This document shows, one piece after another, positions 44,674-57,249 of a DNA stretch of 64,000 bases. The stretch covers positions 3,150,001 through 3,214,000 of the forward strand of contig JASXTE010000002.1 of NCBI GenBank assembly GCA_030280995.1, written 5' to 3'. The translations under genes were made by a program, and so were the position numbers. This DNA comes from Hemileia vastatrix. Lineage: Eukaryota > Basidiomycota > Pucciniomycetes > Pucciniales > Zaghouaniaceae. A model generated the notes under the pieces. That model had not been told where the DNA came from. It saw only the letters and a list, made by a program, of their open reading frames with translations, and made no database searches. Each line of letters starts with the position of its first letter. Within the stretch, counting starts at the first letter, position 1.

Positions 44674-46987
44674 ATGGGCGCACTACTGAAGAAAAATGGA
44701 CCCCGCAGTTCAACCCAATATTCACTCCTTGCAGCAATGCAAGAGCAGATGGCACGCCTGCAGGAACAGAATTCTAGGCTCATGGAACGCTTAGCAAATG
44801 CGGAGCCCTCATATCGTGGCCCCACCAAAGCGGAGTTGGATGCTGCTGAAGCCAAAGCCAGAGCACAGGTTCCACTTCCCACACCAGCACCACTTGCCAA
44901 GGGTCCAAAGATTGCAATCCCAGAAATCTTTGATGGAAAAAGAGGCCCCCGGGAGGATCAGTACATGTTGCAGGTAAACCTCTATTTACTGCTCAATGGA
45001 CATCAGTTCCCAGATGAGCGAGCAAAAATGGGGTTTGCAATATCATACCTCACAGATGAGGTGGCACCCAGGGCAAGACCATACACCAAGGAGCTCCTCA
45101 AAGACTCTCAGGCAGCAACAACCTTCCGACAATTCATGGTGGCTTTTGAATTATCCTTTGGGGACCCAGATGTGGACACAACCTTGGAGCATGCGCTCAA
45201 TCAGTTGCGACAAAGAAACTCGGTTGCTGAGTATGTGTCAGAATTCCGGGGCCCCACCAGCTATGTCACAACCTGGGGAGAAGGGGAGCTCATTTTTCAC
45301 TTCAGGAATGGGCTCTCGTTGAAAATAAGAAACACCCTAATCAGTCACCCTTGCCCAACCTCCCTCCAAGCACTCATGGAACTGGCCATCCAAGTCAACA
45401 ATGAGTTCACACATCAACAAACAGATGGCTGGAGTGGTGCTCGTCCATGGCGCAGCTATGCCTCATCAAGTGGGGCCAGTGCTAGGGACCCAAATGCCAT
45501 GGATATTGATGCAACAAATGCACGTGGAGCTAGTGGGAGGAAGAAGTTGTCAGATGGTGGATATCAGAGGTGCATGAGCAGAGCTCTGTGTCTCAGGTGT
45601 GGGAGTAGTGGCCATCTGTAAATGGAGTGTAGAGGGAAAATGCGGGTTATTGAAGTGAAGGATAGCGCAGGAAAGGCGCAGGTAAAAGACAGCGCTTGGG
45701 AGTGAAGGTTGTGCCCTCCTTTAGCGGATTAAAGGGAAAAGATAAGGGAAAGTTAGTAGAAGAATTATCAGCATGTAAGCCAATTGAAGTGAATGATAAT
45801 CATATTATACTGAAATTGCCTTTAATGACCCTTGATGCCACAACAAATGTATGAGCCCTATTGGACTGTGGGGCTACAGACTGTTTTATTTCCAAAAAGT
45901 TTTTACAACAAAATAAAATAAAAAAAGAAAAATTAGACCAACCTAGGCGCCTAATTATGTTTTATGGATCACCAGGTGGGGGAGGAGAAGTAAGAGAGAA
46001 GGTTTTTTGCAGATTTTGGTGTGATAGAAGGGAGTCTCAGTGCAGGGAATATGCGACAAACCTGAAGGACCAGTACGACATGGTACTGGGGATGACATGG
46101 CTGGACCACTACAACTTAAAAATTGATTGGAGGGAAAAGAAGGTCTGGATGAGGAGGAAAGATGATACAGGCGCTAAAGTACCAGCCCCCTGGCCCCTTC
46201 AGGGGTCAGGAGCCCATCTTGGCGAGTCTCCTGATGTTTTGTTATCATCAGTAGACTTTCTTCCAGAACTGATGCTTTCTCTCGATTCTAAGCAGCAGGC
46301 TAGGGATGGGTTGCCGACGGGAAGTGCCAAAGGGGTCCATGGAGGAGACGAAGCACAGCAAGAACAGGAGGAGGCGCAACAAAGAGGGGGAATGACGGAG
46401 AATGGAATGGTAGATGGGGAAGAGAAAGCATTTTCCCCCTGGTCCCTTCAGGGGTCAGGGGCCCTGCCTGGCAAGTCTCCTGGTGTTTCTTTATCATCAG
46501 TAGACTTGCTGCAAGAACTGAAGCTTTCTCTTGATGCTAAGTTCCAGGGCTGGGAGGGGGAGCAGGAGGAGGATGAACTGGAATGCAATGCAACAGCTTG
46601 GAACATATCCTCCAAGATTTCAGCCAAGTTCCAAACCTCAAAGCCAACAAGAAGTCTCAAAGAAATGGTCCCTGAATCTTATTGGGAATTATTACCACTG
46701 TTTGAAGATGGGGGAGTCAAGACCCTGCCACCTCATTGACCATATGACTTTGCCATTGATCTGATGCCAGGTGCAAGACCTAAATTTAGCCGCATAATCC
46801 CATTGTCAATCTTGGAGTCAACAGTGCTAAAAGAGATGATTGATGAAAATTTGAAGAATGGTTTCATCAGGGAATCAAAATCCCCCTGGGCTGCCCCTGT
46901 GATCTTTGCAGGAAAAAAGGATGGGTCACTAAGACCTTGTATGGACTTCAGGAGGTTAAATGTGCTGACAGTAAATAACAGATATCC
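44674..46987 (+). pseudogene. gypsy-2a gag-protease and RT start
   Basis: ATG 44674; gag (QEQMARLQEQNSRLMERLAN coiled coil; VPEIF-type IAIPEIFDGKRGPRED; YVSEFRGPTSYVTTWGEGEL) to the zinc knuckle CLRCGSSGHL, where TAA at 45619-45621 interrupts before MEC. Protease ALLDCGATDCFISKKFL near 45860, then a linker with two direct repeats of about 250 bp encoding SPDVLLSSVDFLPELMLSLD and SPGVSLSSVDLLQELKLSLD. TGA at 46737-46739 precedes PYDFAIDLMPG. RT begins (IRESKSPWAAPVIFAGKKDG) and is cut at 46987. Confidence 0.88.
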
Positions 46988-47402
46988 TGTCAGTACAGTC
47001 TAGTATATAAGTATGATATAATAGTGTTATTTTATGGTCCAACTACTTATTAATAAATGATTTAGTGATTAAACCTCAGGGGAAGACTAATAGAATAGTT
47101 ATACTCAAGTTAAACTCACAATACTTGGATTTAAATGCGTGCTAGTGGTGGAAAATAGAAGAATAAAATATAGTTATAGCTTTTATAAATTGATATTATC
47201 TTTATAAAAGCTATAACTATATTTTATTCTTCTATTTTCCACCACTAGCACGCATTTAAATCCAAGTATTGTGAGTTTACTTTGAGTATAACTATTCTAT
47301 TAGTCTTCCCCTGAGGTTTAATCACTAAATCATTTATTAATAAGTAGTAGGACCATAAAATAACACTATTATATCATACTTATATACTAGACTGTACTGA
47401 CA
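46988..47402. repeat. Palindromic 5' LTR of gypsy-3
   Basis: Arms 46988-47189 and 47201-47402 are inverted copies with about two mismatched spots. The right arm is identical by eye to the end of the 3' LTR (54875-55076). The unpaired centre TTGATATTATC is the loop of a short natural hairpin (TTATAAA/TTTATAA) in the LTR at 54857-54881. The U3 part of the LTR is missing here. Confidence 0.9.
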
Positions 47403-47914
47403 ATTGGGGGTCTTTCCTTATATTTTACTTATTATTTAGTATAAGCCTTGGGACGTGATTTTTACCTTAGTATAACTCAAAACTAACCAAATATTTGGGT
47501 CTGCTGCATATTAGTGGGTCATCATAACTCATTGATTGCGGAAAAGAATCCTTATAATAATTGTACTAATTTTTTATCATAAAAATTAGATATTTACAGT
47601 AGTAACTGTACCCAATATAAACCCAATTTCACTTGGTATTTGGACACCAATATAACACCCAATAAAATTGGTATTTGGCTAAAGCTTGGTAAGCTAATTA
47701 TTCACCCTTATAGAGGTCTAGTTAAAACTTATTATTATATTTTTAACAGATTTTTTTGAATTTTTCTTATATTTTATTTAAATAAATAAAGATATAAATT
47801 CAGGGTAAGCTCCATTGCTTTTTTATTAGTAATATAATTGCTAATATTATTTGTCTACTAATTCCAAAGAGTTTTTTCCTTTTGTAGACGTAAAATATTG
47901 TTATTCTGAACAAT
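47403..47914. other. gypsy-3 leader
   Basis: 512 bp between the 5' repeat and the gag ATG. Begins ATTGGGGGTCTTTCC, the place expected for the primer-binding site; the tRNA is unassigned. No coding frame seen. Confidence 0.6.
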
Positions 47915-50900
47915 ATGAGTGCTCCTCAGGATAGTGTAAGTGAACAGCCTGCTTATAATACCAGGTCTAAAGCTAATAAAAACTTTCCAGGACATCACCA
48001 TGGAGGGACAACAGTACCCCCAACCAGAAAGCATGAGTGTAGAGGAAAAGGACGCCCTCTTAAAAAAGATAACTATCAAAAAGACGTCTCCTCCTCTTCA
48101 GGATCAACTGTCCCACCTGGCCAAACAGGTTCTGAAGCTAGAGGAATCAAAATCTCTCATGTTCAAAGAAGTAGAGCAGTTGCAAAACAATTGCAAGGTA
48201 GGATTTCAGCAGATGAATCAGGCAATGGCAGAATTAAAGGGAGGCCAGCCCAGTCAATCAAATCAGCAACCCCCTACCCAAGGAGGGTCCACTCACTCCC
48301 AGGAGAAAATCCTGGTAGACAAATGGAAATGGGACTGGTTTCACCAACAGTGGACAAGCCACAGTTGCAACAGGGATCCACCCCCTCATCTGACTTCCTC
48401 AGCTCACCCTTACAAGGGAAAAAAGAGCCAAAAATCAGGCCTGGCAACCATCCCTTGGTAAGTAACTTACCCCCTCAGATTAAACATAATACTGATAATT
48501 ACAATATAGGTAATTCTATTGATGTTAAATCTGTACAAAAAATAGAGGAGGATTTAAGAAATTTGGGTTTTAGAGTAGATACACCTGACTTGTCTTTTAT
48601 CCATAATAACAGTACTATATACAATGATAATACAGTTAATCCTCAGTTGCAACCACCTACTAGTGAGATGAGTAGTTCACAGGAGAGTGAGAGAATTGAA
48701 AAGGAGGACATGGAATATTTTAACAATAATCCAACTGTCCATAGAATTGTTTCAGCATTGTGGAATAGAATGACTGATTGTGAGGAACAGACAGTTAAGC
48801 TCACTAGTGATACAATTTCATCCTTAACATTGAACATTTCTCAATTAGCAACACGTAACAAAGAATTAGAGAAAGAACATTTGTCTCTAACTCTTAAATA
48901 TGATTCATTGAGTAATAAATATAATGACCTTTCAAACAAATTTTGTGAGTTAGAGAAATTATATGAAACACACTTATTAAAAACTGAATCAAGAACAAAG
49001 TTATCTTTTGCACAGACAAATCAAAGTGTCTCTGAGCTGCTACAAAGATTAACTAAAGTTGAGATTGAAACTGCCAATCTACTAATGAACCAGGATAATC
49101 ATAAGTATAATCAATATAATAATAATCCTTTCATTGGCAAAAGTGAATCTCATTCCTTCCTTATACCACCACAATTAAAACCATCTGGTGGTAGTGTCAA
49201 ATCTGAAAATGTAAGTCACAAATCCGTGCAGGAAGAAATACAAGACCATTTATCAAAAGTAAATGAGTTATTGAATTTACCTAAGATTAGTGAGATAAAA
49301 TCCAATCAGAAGAACTGGCCTAAGATAGATCAGTACCCAACTTATGATGGGGAAGCCAGCTCTGATTGGCAACATTTTATTCAAAGAATTGACAACTTGA
49401 AATTCTCATATAAGTTACCAGATGAAGAGATAACATCAAAATTAATTTCTTTATTTAAGGATGTTGCTTTATTATGGTTTGAAGCTGTCTTAAGTGAGGG
49501 TAGAGACTACTCTTGGGCTGAATGGAAACAACTTATTGAAAAACAATTTGGAGGTTCTAAATTCAGGCTTACTCAGCAGAGACTGTATGAGAAGACTAGG
49601 TATAATCCGTTGAATGGTGACAAACCTATGGTATTTTTAATGAATTTAAACAAAATATTAAAAGCCATTGAGCCTCATATGGATTTTAACTTATGGAAAG
49701 ATAAGATAATATACAAATTACCTATATCTGCCAGAGACATTGTTGTAGCTAGAACATTAAATGTTACTGAATATTCTGACTTTATTAATATTTGCAATGA
49801 AATATTATTAAACCATAAGTATGAATCAAGGTATTCCACTTATAAACAAAATGTTGAACCTGTAAAAACTCAGAATTCAAAAACACTTCAGGAGAAGCAG
49901 AAAAAACCTACTGCACCTGTAGTACCTAAAAAGTATGAAACAAATACTTGTTATAAGTGTAACAAACCTTGGGTAAAAGGTCACAAATGTGAGAAAAACA
50001 TAAATATTGTTGAAAATCAACGTGAATCTGAAACTGAAACTGAAAAAAGTAAAGAATCAAGTGATTATGACAGCAATATCTCATATAGTGATGAAAATGA
50101 AGTCTGTATGTTGGAAGATGATTTGTCCATCTTTGAAAATCCAATATTAAATATGGACTCAAATGAATCTTTAATGAATTTTGAGGATGCTGAAATCATT
50201 AAGGATATAGAAGCTGATAACTTTAAAATGACACCTATCACGGTTCCAGCTATCATTTCTGGTGAAAATGTTAATATAGTATTGGACACAGGAGCTGCTG
50301 GTTCAGTTGTTTCCACTAATACATTACAGAAAATTGATAGTGAATATAAGTTTAAGCTTGAACCACTTCAGAATAAAAATTGGAGAGGTTTTGGATCAGT
50401 ACTACACCCCATTGGTAAATAAAAAGCTGCTGTTTTCTTTAAACACCAACATGGTTATGTAAGGGTAACTTGTGACTTTGTAGTAATGGATAATACAAAT
50501 TGTAGTAACTGTTTTATCATTGGAAATGATATTCTGACTAAATTTGGTGTAAAATTAGACCCTGCTAATAACAATTTTACAATTGGCATGAATGGTAAAA
50601 GGAAATTTAAAATAAATTCTTTTAACACAGTCTTACACATTGAGTCAGTAACAAATTCCCCGTCTAAAGGAAGAGAATCCAATGAGTTGGAACTTCTGGA
50701 AACAGAAATTTCAAAAGCATCATTTGGCACTCAGATAAGTGAAACTGAGAAAGATAATATTTTGGAATTAATTAAAGCTTTTCCAATGGCTTTTGCACAT
50801 GGTACAAATGAACTTGGCCTTGTAAAAGATCATGAAATGAAAATTAGTTTAACCTGTGACATGGATAATATTCCTGCTAGTCTTAAAAAGAAACCATATC

Positions 50901-53782
50901 CTGCTTCACCAATGAAGAGGAAAGACATAGAGGATAATATTAAGATGTTATTAAAAATGAACATTCTTGAGAAGGTTGAAACTACACCAAAATATTGTGT
51001 AATATCACCAGTGCTGATTTCTTATGAACAAGATAAAGCAAGACTGTGCGGTGATTATAGAGCATTAAATACATTTACAGTAGATGATATTTATCCCTTG
51101 CCAAGGATTGCCTCTATACATGCTACCCTTAAAGGTGCTAAATATATAAGTTGCCTAGATGGAAATAAAGGGTACCATCAAATTCCTGTTGAAAAGAATT
51201 CACAGAACTTTTTGTTGATAACAACACACATGGGAATTTATAAGTATGTCAGAATGCCATTTGGACCAAAGAATGCTCCATCAGTATTTCAAAAATTAAT
51301 GGATATAACATTCCATAATGAAATGATTGAGGGATGGTTAATGGTATACATTGATGACATCATAGTGTTCTCTAAAACCTTTGATGAACACTTAATCCAT
51401 TTAAGGAAAGTATTTCAGAAAATGGATGAAATAAAAATGACCCTTGCATTGAAAAAATGTAAATTTGGGTTTGAATCTTTAAAAGTGCTTGGTCATATTG
51501 TATCTGGCTTACAAATATGTGTAGACCAAAATAAAGTGGCTGCAATAAAGAATATTGGCATTCCCCAAAATGTGAAGGATGTACAATCTTTTCTTGGAAT
51601 GTGTGGTTATTATAGACAATATATAAAAAACTACCAATCAATTGCTGCACCACTGACCACACTGATAAAGAAATCAGAAGCTTTCATTTGGAATAATGAA
51701 AGACAACAAGCTTTTAATAAGTTGAAAGAATGTTTAATGACAGCTCCAATCTTGGGATTACCAGATTTCCAATTACCTTTTGTATTATATACAGATGCAA
51801 GTTTTATTGGACTGGGTGCTGCTTTGCATCAAAAACAATTTATTGAAGGTAAAATGTCAGAAGTAGTAATCTGCTATATTTCACGTACTCTGAGAAGTAG
51901 TGAATTAAAATATGGTGCTACTCAACTTGAATGTTTGGCAGTAGTATGGGCTCTTGAAAAGCTACATTATTACCTTGAAGACCAAAAATTTGAGTTAATA
52001 ACTGACTGTAGTGCAGTTAAGTCACTCTTAAACATGAAAACTCCTAATAGACACATGTTTAGATGGCAATTAGCTGTACAGGAATACAGAGGACGGATGA
52101 CTATTACACATAGAGCAGGAACCTTGCACTCTAATGTAGATCTGTTATCTAGAGTACCTCTGCCTAATAATGATGATAATCCTGCATATGTTCCTGAATC
52201 AGAGATTATTAACATTTATGGCATTTATATTGTAGATCTTGAGGATGAATTTATGCAATCAATTCTTGATAATTATAATTCAGATCCTGACTTAAGTAAA
52301 TTAACTACAATATTAAATGATCCATCTAATGCTTCAATGAATGTTTTAATAAAAACATTACCAGATAAATATAAAGAGGCATTAGAGAAAGGAAAATTTT
52401 CCATTGAGGATGGTTTTATATATTACAGGAAAAAATTAAGTAATGTAATTGTAATTCCCCCTTCAATGAAGGAGTTAATGTTAAGTATATGTCATGATGA
52501 TATATTAGCAGGTCATTTTGACTACCATAAAACATTAACCAGAGTAAAAAACACGGCTTGGTGGATTAACATGTCTGAGGATGTTCAGAAATATGTTGAA
52601 ACATGTGATTCTTGTCAAAAATCTAAAAGATTAACAGGAAAAAGAGCTGGTTTATTACAACAAATTGAGCAACCAAAAGCTCCATGGGAAATCATTAACA
52701 TGGACTTTGTAACAGGTTTGCCAATAGCAGGGCATAAGAGTTATAACTCCTGCTGGGTAATCGTAGATAGATTTACAAAGATGTGTAAATTTATTCCTAC
52801 CCACAAAGAGGTTTCTGCAAAGGACTTAGCTTTTTTATGGTGGACACAAATGTTAAATACAGCAGGTTTCCCCAAAGCAATAGTTTCTGACAGAGATCCT
52901 AAATTTACTTCTGAGTTCTGGACGTCACTTATGGATGTTTCAGGGTGTCAATTAAAACTTTCTACAGCACACCATCCACAAACTGATGGGCTAGCAGAAA
53001 GAATGATACAAACCTTAGAAGATATGATAAGAAGATACTGTGCTTTTGGTCTTAATTTTAAAGACAATGACAAATTCACGCATGATTGGGTAACCCTTAT
53101 CCCAGGTTTAGAATTTGCATACAATAGTACAGTACATTCTGTCACTGGCAAAAAGCCATTTGAGTTATGGTTGGGTTATGTACCTAATACCCCTGCTAAA
53201 ACTCTTAATAAGTTACCTAGATTGGATATTCATCCAGGTACTAAATCTTTTCTTCAGATGCAGGAATTATGCAGAAAACATGCTCAAGAATGTATAAATA
53301 AGGCTTTTGAGTATGAAAAGAAAAGATGGGATAAAGCCCATAAAGAACAAATGTTCAAAGAGGGTGATGAAGTCCTTATTTCAACGCTACATTTCAATTT
53401 AAATGGTAATGTTAAATTGAAGGATCCATTCATTGGACCATTTGTAGTTAAAAAGATGGTTGGTAATAATGCTGTTGAGGTTATTCTATATGCACCTTAT
53501 GATAGAAAACATCCAGTATTTCCTATTTCTCTTATAAAACCATACCATTCTAATGATACTGCTCTCTTTCCAAGAAGATCAGGAAGGCATAAACAGCAAC
53601 CTGAAGAAATAGTGGAAAAAGCAGAAATTGAAAAGATACTCAAAAAGAGACACCTTACAAAAGAAAAGGGAGTTGAGTATCTACTAAGATTTAAAAATAA
53701 ATCAAGTGAATATGACCAGTGGATTCCAGAAAATGAAATCTCTGATCTTAAAAATCTCTTGAAAAAATTTAAATCTAAATAA
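47915..53782 (+). CDS. gypsy-3 gag-pol polyprotein, one in-frame TAA
   Basis: 1,956 codons in one frame with one stop (TAA 50420-50422, between GK and KAAVFF inside the protease). Gag: coiled coil about residues 270-390, capsid-like WPKIDQYPTYDGEASSDWQ, zinc knuckle CYKCNKPWVKGHKC. Protease IVLDTGAAGSVVS. RT LMVYIDDIIVFS; RNase H YTDASFIGLGAALHQ; integrase with HHCC (CDSCQKSKR) and DDE residues in INMDFVTGLP, IVSDRDPKF and HHPQTDGLAERM; C-terminal chromodomain-like EYLLRFKNKSSEYDQWIPE. All catalytic motifs are present. With the stop suppressed or reverted it would encode a complete replication set. The layout resembles known rust gypsy elements. Confidence 0.92.
47940..48461 (+). other. Overlapping reading frame inside gypsy-3 gag
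   Basis: A 173-codon open frame in another phase of the gag 5' part. From MEGQQYPQPESMSVEEKDAL it is Glu/Lys/Leu-rich with a coiled-coil look (LAKQVLKLEESKSLMFKEVE) and ends in WKWDWFHQQW. The gag frame over the same stretch is Arg/Gly/Ser/Pro-rich with little order. Either a dual-coding region, or a pair of compensating frameshifts has moved gag out of its ancestral frame. Undecided. Confidence 0.4.
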
Positions 53783-53899
53783 TACTGTTCATTCAGTATA
53801 TGTATTATAAAAATTATTTTTTATTTTTTATTTTCATTCCTTAAGATTAATTAAAATGTCTTAACATTTTTTTTATTGTTTTTTTTTGGAGTGAGGGAG

Positions 53900-55076
53900 T
53901 GTCAGCCTAAATATCCTTAGGACTGAGTATTTCTTATGCTTAAAATAAGATAACCTTAACTAGATTAAGCTTATATCTTAAAAATAAGGTTAAAATAATA
54001 ATATATATTATTTTATTATATATATATATAATTATTATTCTATTATATAATTTATAATAGTTTAAATAGCTTATCCATGGCCTAATAATACTTATTAAGG
54101 TGTTAATGGAGTCATAATATACTTATCTTAAGTGATATGAAGTAATTATTGACATACATAAGCTTATATGTATACATAAATCTCATATTCAGTGAAATAT
54201 GCAGTATATTATGTATATTTAGGTATATAAGTGGGTTTTAGCCCCTTAATAGCCTATAACCTTTGTTTTTCTGCTTATTTTAGGTCATATGGACGAAATC
54301 AGTGGACTCACAACGCCTACAGAAGCATAGACACCTATATCAGGCGCATACACCCAGTTTGGACAACTAAAATTACTTCCTTGGATGGTTATTCACGGAT
54401 TTATGGGTTGGAAATATGTTTTTGGGTTAATGTGGATGCTTGAGGGTGTTATTGGGGGCTTGGACATTTTATTTGTTTCCTTTATATGCTTTTAGTTTCA
54501 TTAAATCTCTTTTTGATCTTTTATTTTACCTGTTTCTTTATGGTATCCGCTTTTATCTGGGATTTCTATTTATGGTATGACTCTGTGTTATTATTAATAG
54601 TGATGGAGGGTCCTTACTGGAGGTCTGGGTGTTGAAACTGCTTGAAGTGGACGCCATGGGGAGGTGATGGGCCCTCACAGTGCTGTAATTGCCGGGGATA
54701 GCAGTGACATCATCTGGATTGAAGGTCTGTGCACTCCAGTGGATTTGGGTATAAGTAAGGAGGGATTTTGACGGTTTATTATAATCATTCAATTACTACA
54801 CTTCAAATAAACACTACACTACAATTATTAACATCTAGAAATATATTATAAAGCCCTTATAAATTGATATTATCTTTATAAAAGCTATAACTATATTTTA
54901 TTCTTCTATTTTCCACCACTAGCACGCATTTAAATCCAAGTATTGTGAGTTTACTTTGAGTATAACTATTCTATTAGTCTTCCCCTGAGGTTTAATCACT
55001 AAATCATTTATTAATAAGTAGTAGGACCATAAAATAACACTATTATATCATACTTATATACTAGACTGTACTGACA
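53900..55076 (+). repeat. gypsy-3 3' LTR
   Basis: 1,177 bp, TGTCAGCC...CTGTACTGACA. AT-rich with TATATATA runs near 54010. Confidence 0.9.
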
Positions 55077-57249
55077 TATCCCCTTCCTTTGACTAGTGAG
55101 CTAATTGATAGTCTTCAAGGTTCAGAGGTCTTCACATCCTTAGATCTTAGGGCAGGTTACCACAACATACGGGTGAAAGAAGGCGATGAACACAAACTGG
55201 CATTCTGTACTCAATTTGGTCATTTTGAATGGTTGGTAATGCCATTTGGTCCGTGTAATGTGCCTACCACTTTTCAACATTTCACCAATAGCATCTTTAG
55301 AGACAGAATAGGGATAGTTGTGGCGGTGTATCTTGATGACATCTTGATTTACTCCAGATCAATGGAGGAACATCAGGTATGTGTGAGGGACTGTCTGCAA
55401 CATTTAACGGAGGCCCAAGTGTGGTTGAAACCAGAGAAATGTGTCTTCTCTGCAAGTGAAATCCCCTATCTAGGTATGATTATCTCGAAGAATAGGGTGC
55501 AAATGGACCAGGAGAAAGTAAAGGCAGTAGCGGAATGGCCAACACCAAATTCAGTAAAGGAGCTCGGGTCATTTTTAGGCTTTGAAAATTTTTACCGCCA
55601 CTTTATTGAAAATTACTCCCATGTCTTTCAGCCATTGCATGACCTCACAAAGAAGGAAGCCAAGTTCACCTGGGAAAATAGCCAACAGGATGCATTCAAC
55701 TACTTGAAGAGAAAATTTGTAACAGCCCCTATTCTTACAATCCCTGACTTATTGAAGCCATTTGTTCTCGAATGTGACTGCTCATATTTTGCATTAGGCA
55801 CAGTATTATCCCAATACAATTCTGAAAATGTCCTGCACCCAGTAGCATATTTGTCACACATACTACTAGGCGCCAAATTGAACTATGAAACTTATGATAA
55901 GGAATTACTGGCACTAGTAGAAGCAGTACACACCTGGCGCCACTACTTGGAAGGAGGGCCTCACAGGCTAAAAGTTATCATTTATACAGATCATAAAAAC
56001 TTGGAAACCTTTTTTAGCACCAAAAAATTGACTCACCTACAAGTGCGCTGGGAAGAACTGCTGAGTAGCATTAATTTTGTTGTTACATTCTGACCAGGGA
56101 AGAAAAGTGGCAAACCTGATGCACTATCACGACATCCCGATTTACGCCCAGCACCGGACCAGCTACATATAATTGGTGCCACATTATTGAAGGGGGATCT
56201 TGAAGAGGGGGTAGTCCTAGATGAGGTGGAATTAGCGGATGAGGATTTGATGGAATGGGTAAAGAGGGGGCAGGAAAAGGATGAGGGAGTACAGGAGTTG
56301 GTGAAGGCACTGTTATCAAAAGAGGTATTGGTAAGGAAAGGATTGGAGGAGTATCACCTAGAAGGGGAAGCACTATATTGGAATGGAAGGATAGTAGTGC
56401 CAAACAATGAAGAGCTCAAAAGAGAGGTAGTCAAATCAAGACATGATTCCCCAATGGCAGGACACCCAGGACCGCTGAAGACAATGGAACTGTTAAATCA
56501 CAATTCTTACTGGAAGTCCATGAAGGCATACATCCAGCACTATGTAGCGACATGTGACTCTTGTCAGAGGAACAAGTTTAGTCCAACAACAACACCACTG
56601 ACCCTGCTAAACATTGCCAAAAAGCCATGGAAAGAGCTCTCCTACAATCTTATAGTGGAGTTACCCAAGTCACAAGGAAAGAATGCTATCCTCACAGTAG
56701 TTGACCGCTGTACCAAGATGGCGCACTTTGTCCCCACCACCACCAAGGTTACATCAGAGGGTATTGCAGACTTAATGGTGGTGCATGTGTGGAAATTGCA
56801 TGGATTGCCTGACAGTATAGTATCAGATAGGGGAAGTACTTTTAACTCTAAATTGTTAAAAGCAATGTATGAACAACTAAATATTAAGCCCATCTTATCA
56901 ACAGCATGGCACCCACAAACTGATGGGCAGTCTGAGATAGTAAACAAGGCAATCAAACAATATCTGCGCCACTTCATTAACTATTAGCAGGATGATTGGG
57001 TACAGCTATTGCTGCTTGCAGAATTCTCATACAACAACAGGCATGTCACCATTCTATGCCAACTATGGGTATCACCCAACGTTCTCAATCAGCACCCCAA
57101 CCACATTACAAGTCCCAGAAGCTGAAGAGCGGATTCAGAAGATACTGAGTATATGTCAAGAACTGGAGGCAGCACTCAAATTATCCCAACAAGCAATGAA
57201 GCATCATCATGATCAAGGAAAGACCCAGCACCACACGCTACAGGTAGCA
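55077..57249 (+). pseudogene. gypsy-2a RT, RNase H and integrase
   Basis: RT (LDLRAGYHNIRVKEGDEHK, VAVYLDDILIYS), RNase H (YDKELLALVEAVHTW, YTDHKNLETF), integrase zinc domain (HYVATCDSCQRNK) and core (VDRCTKMAHF, IVSDRGSTFNSK, WHPQTDGQSEIVN). Stops: TGA 56091-56093 (FxPGKKSG, normally Arg) and TAG 56985-56987 (Gln). A small deletion near 57030 shifts the frame. Homology to 2b ends at about 57247, inside the segment before VWL. Confidence 0.88.

Larger units (their letters stand above)
46988..55076 (+). mobile_element. gypsy-3: young Ty3/gypsy with a palindromic 5' end
   Basis: 8,089 bp with target duplication TATCC (46983-46987 and 55077-55081). The 3' LTR is 1,177 bp (53900-55076). The 5' end is only 415 bp and is an inverted duplication of the last 202 or so bases of the LTR. 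A polypurine tract GGAGTGAGGGAG (53888-53899) abuts the 3' LTR. Gag-pol is one frame with a single stop. Confidence 0.92.
44340..57249 (+). mobile_element. gypsy-2a, split by gypsy-3 and 3'-truncated
   Basis: 5' LTR 44340-44658, then gag to RT start (to 46987), then gypsy-3, then RT to integrase C-terminus (55077-57249). The TATCC duplication shows the exact junction; the reading NRYP|LPLTSELIDS is restored when gypsy-3 is left out. Integrase C-terminus, chromodomain and 3' LTR are missing. Confidence 0.88.

Noticed and set aside
54231..54443. 70-codon frame within the gypsy-3 3' LTR
   Set aside because: LTR sequence, no partner motif; length is within chance for this region.
40935..57249. 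Remainder of element 3 on the far side of gypsy-2a
   Set aside because: Searched by eye for the TET N-terminus, a DDE transposase and the matching TIR after 57.25 kb; none seen, consistent with the truncated 3' end of gypsy-2a.
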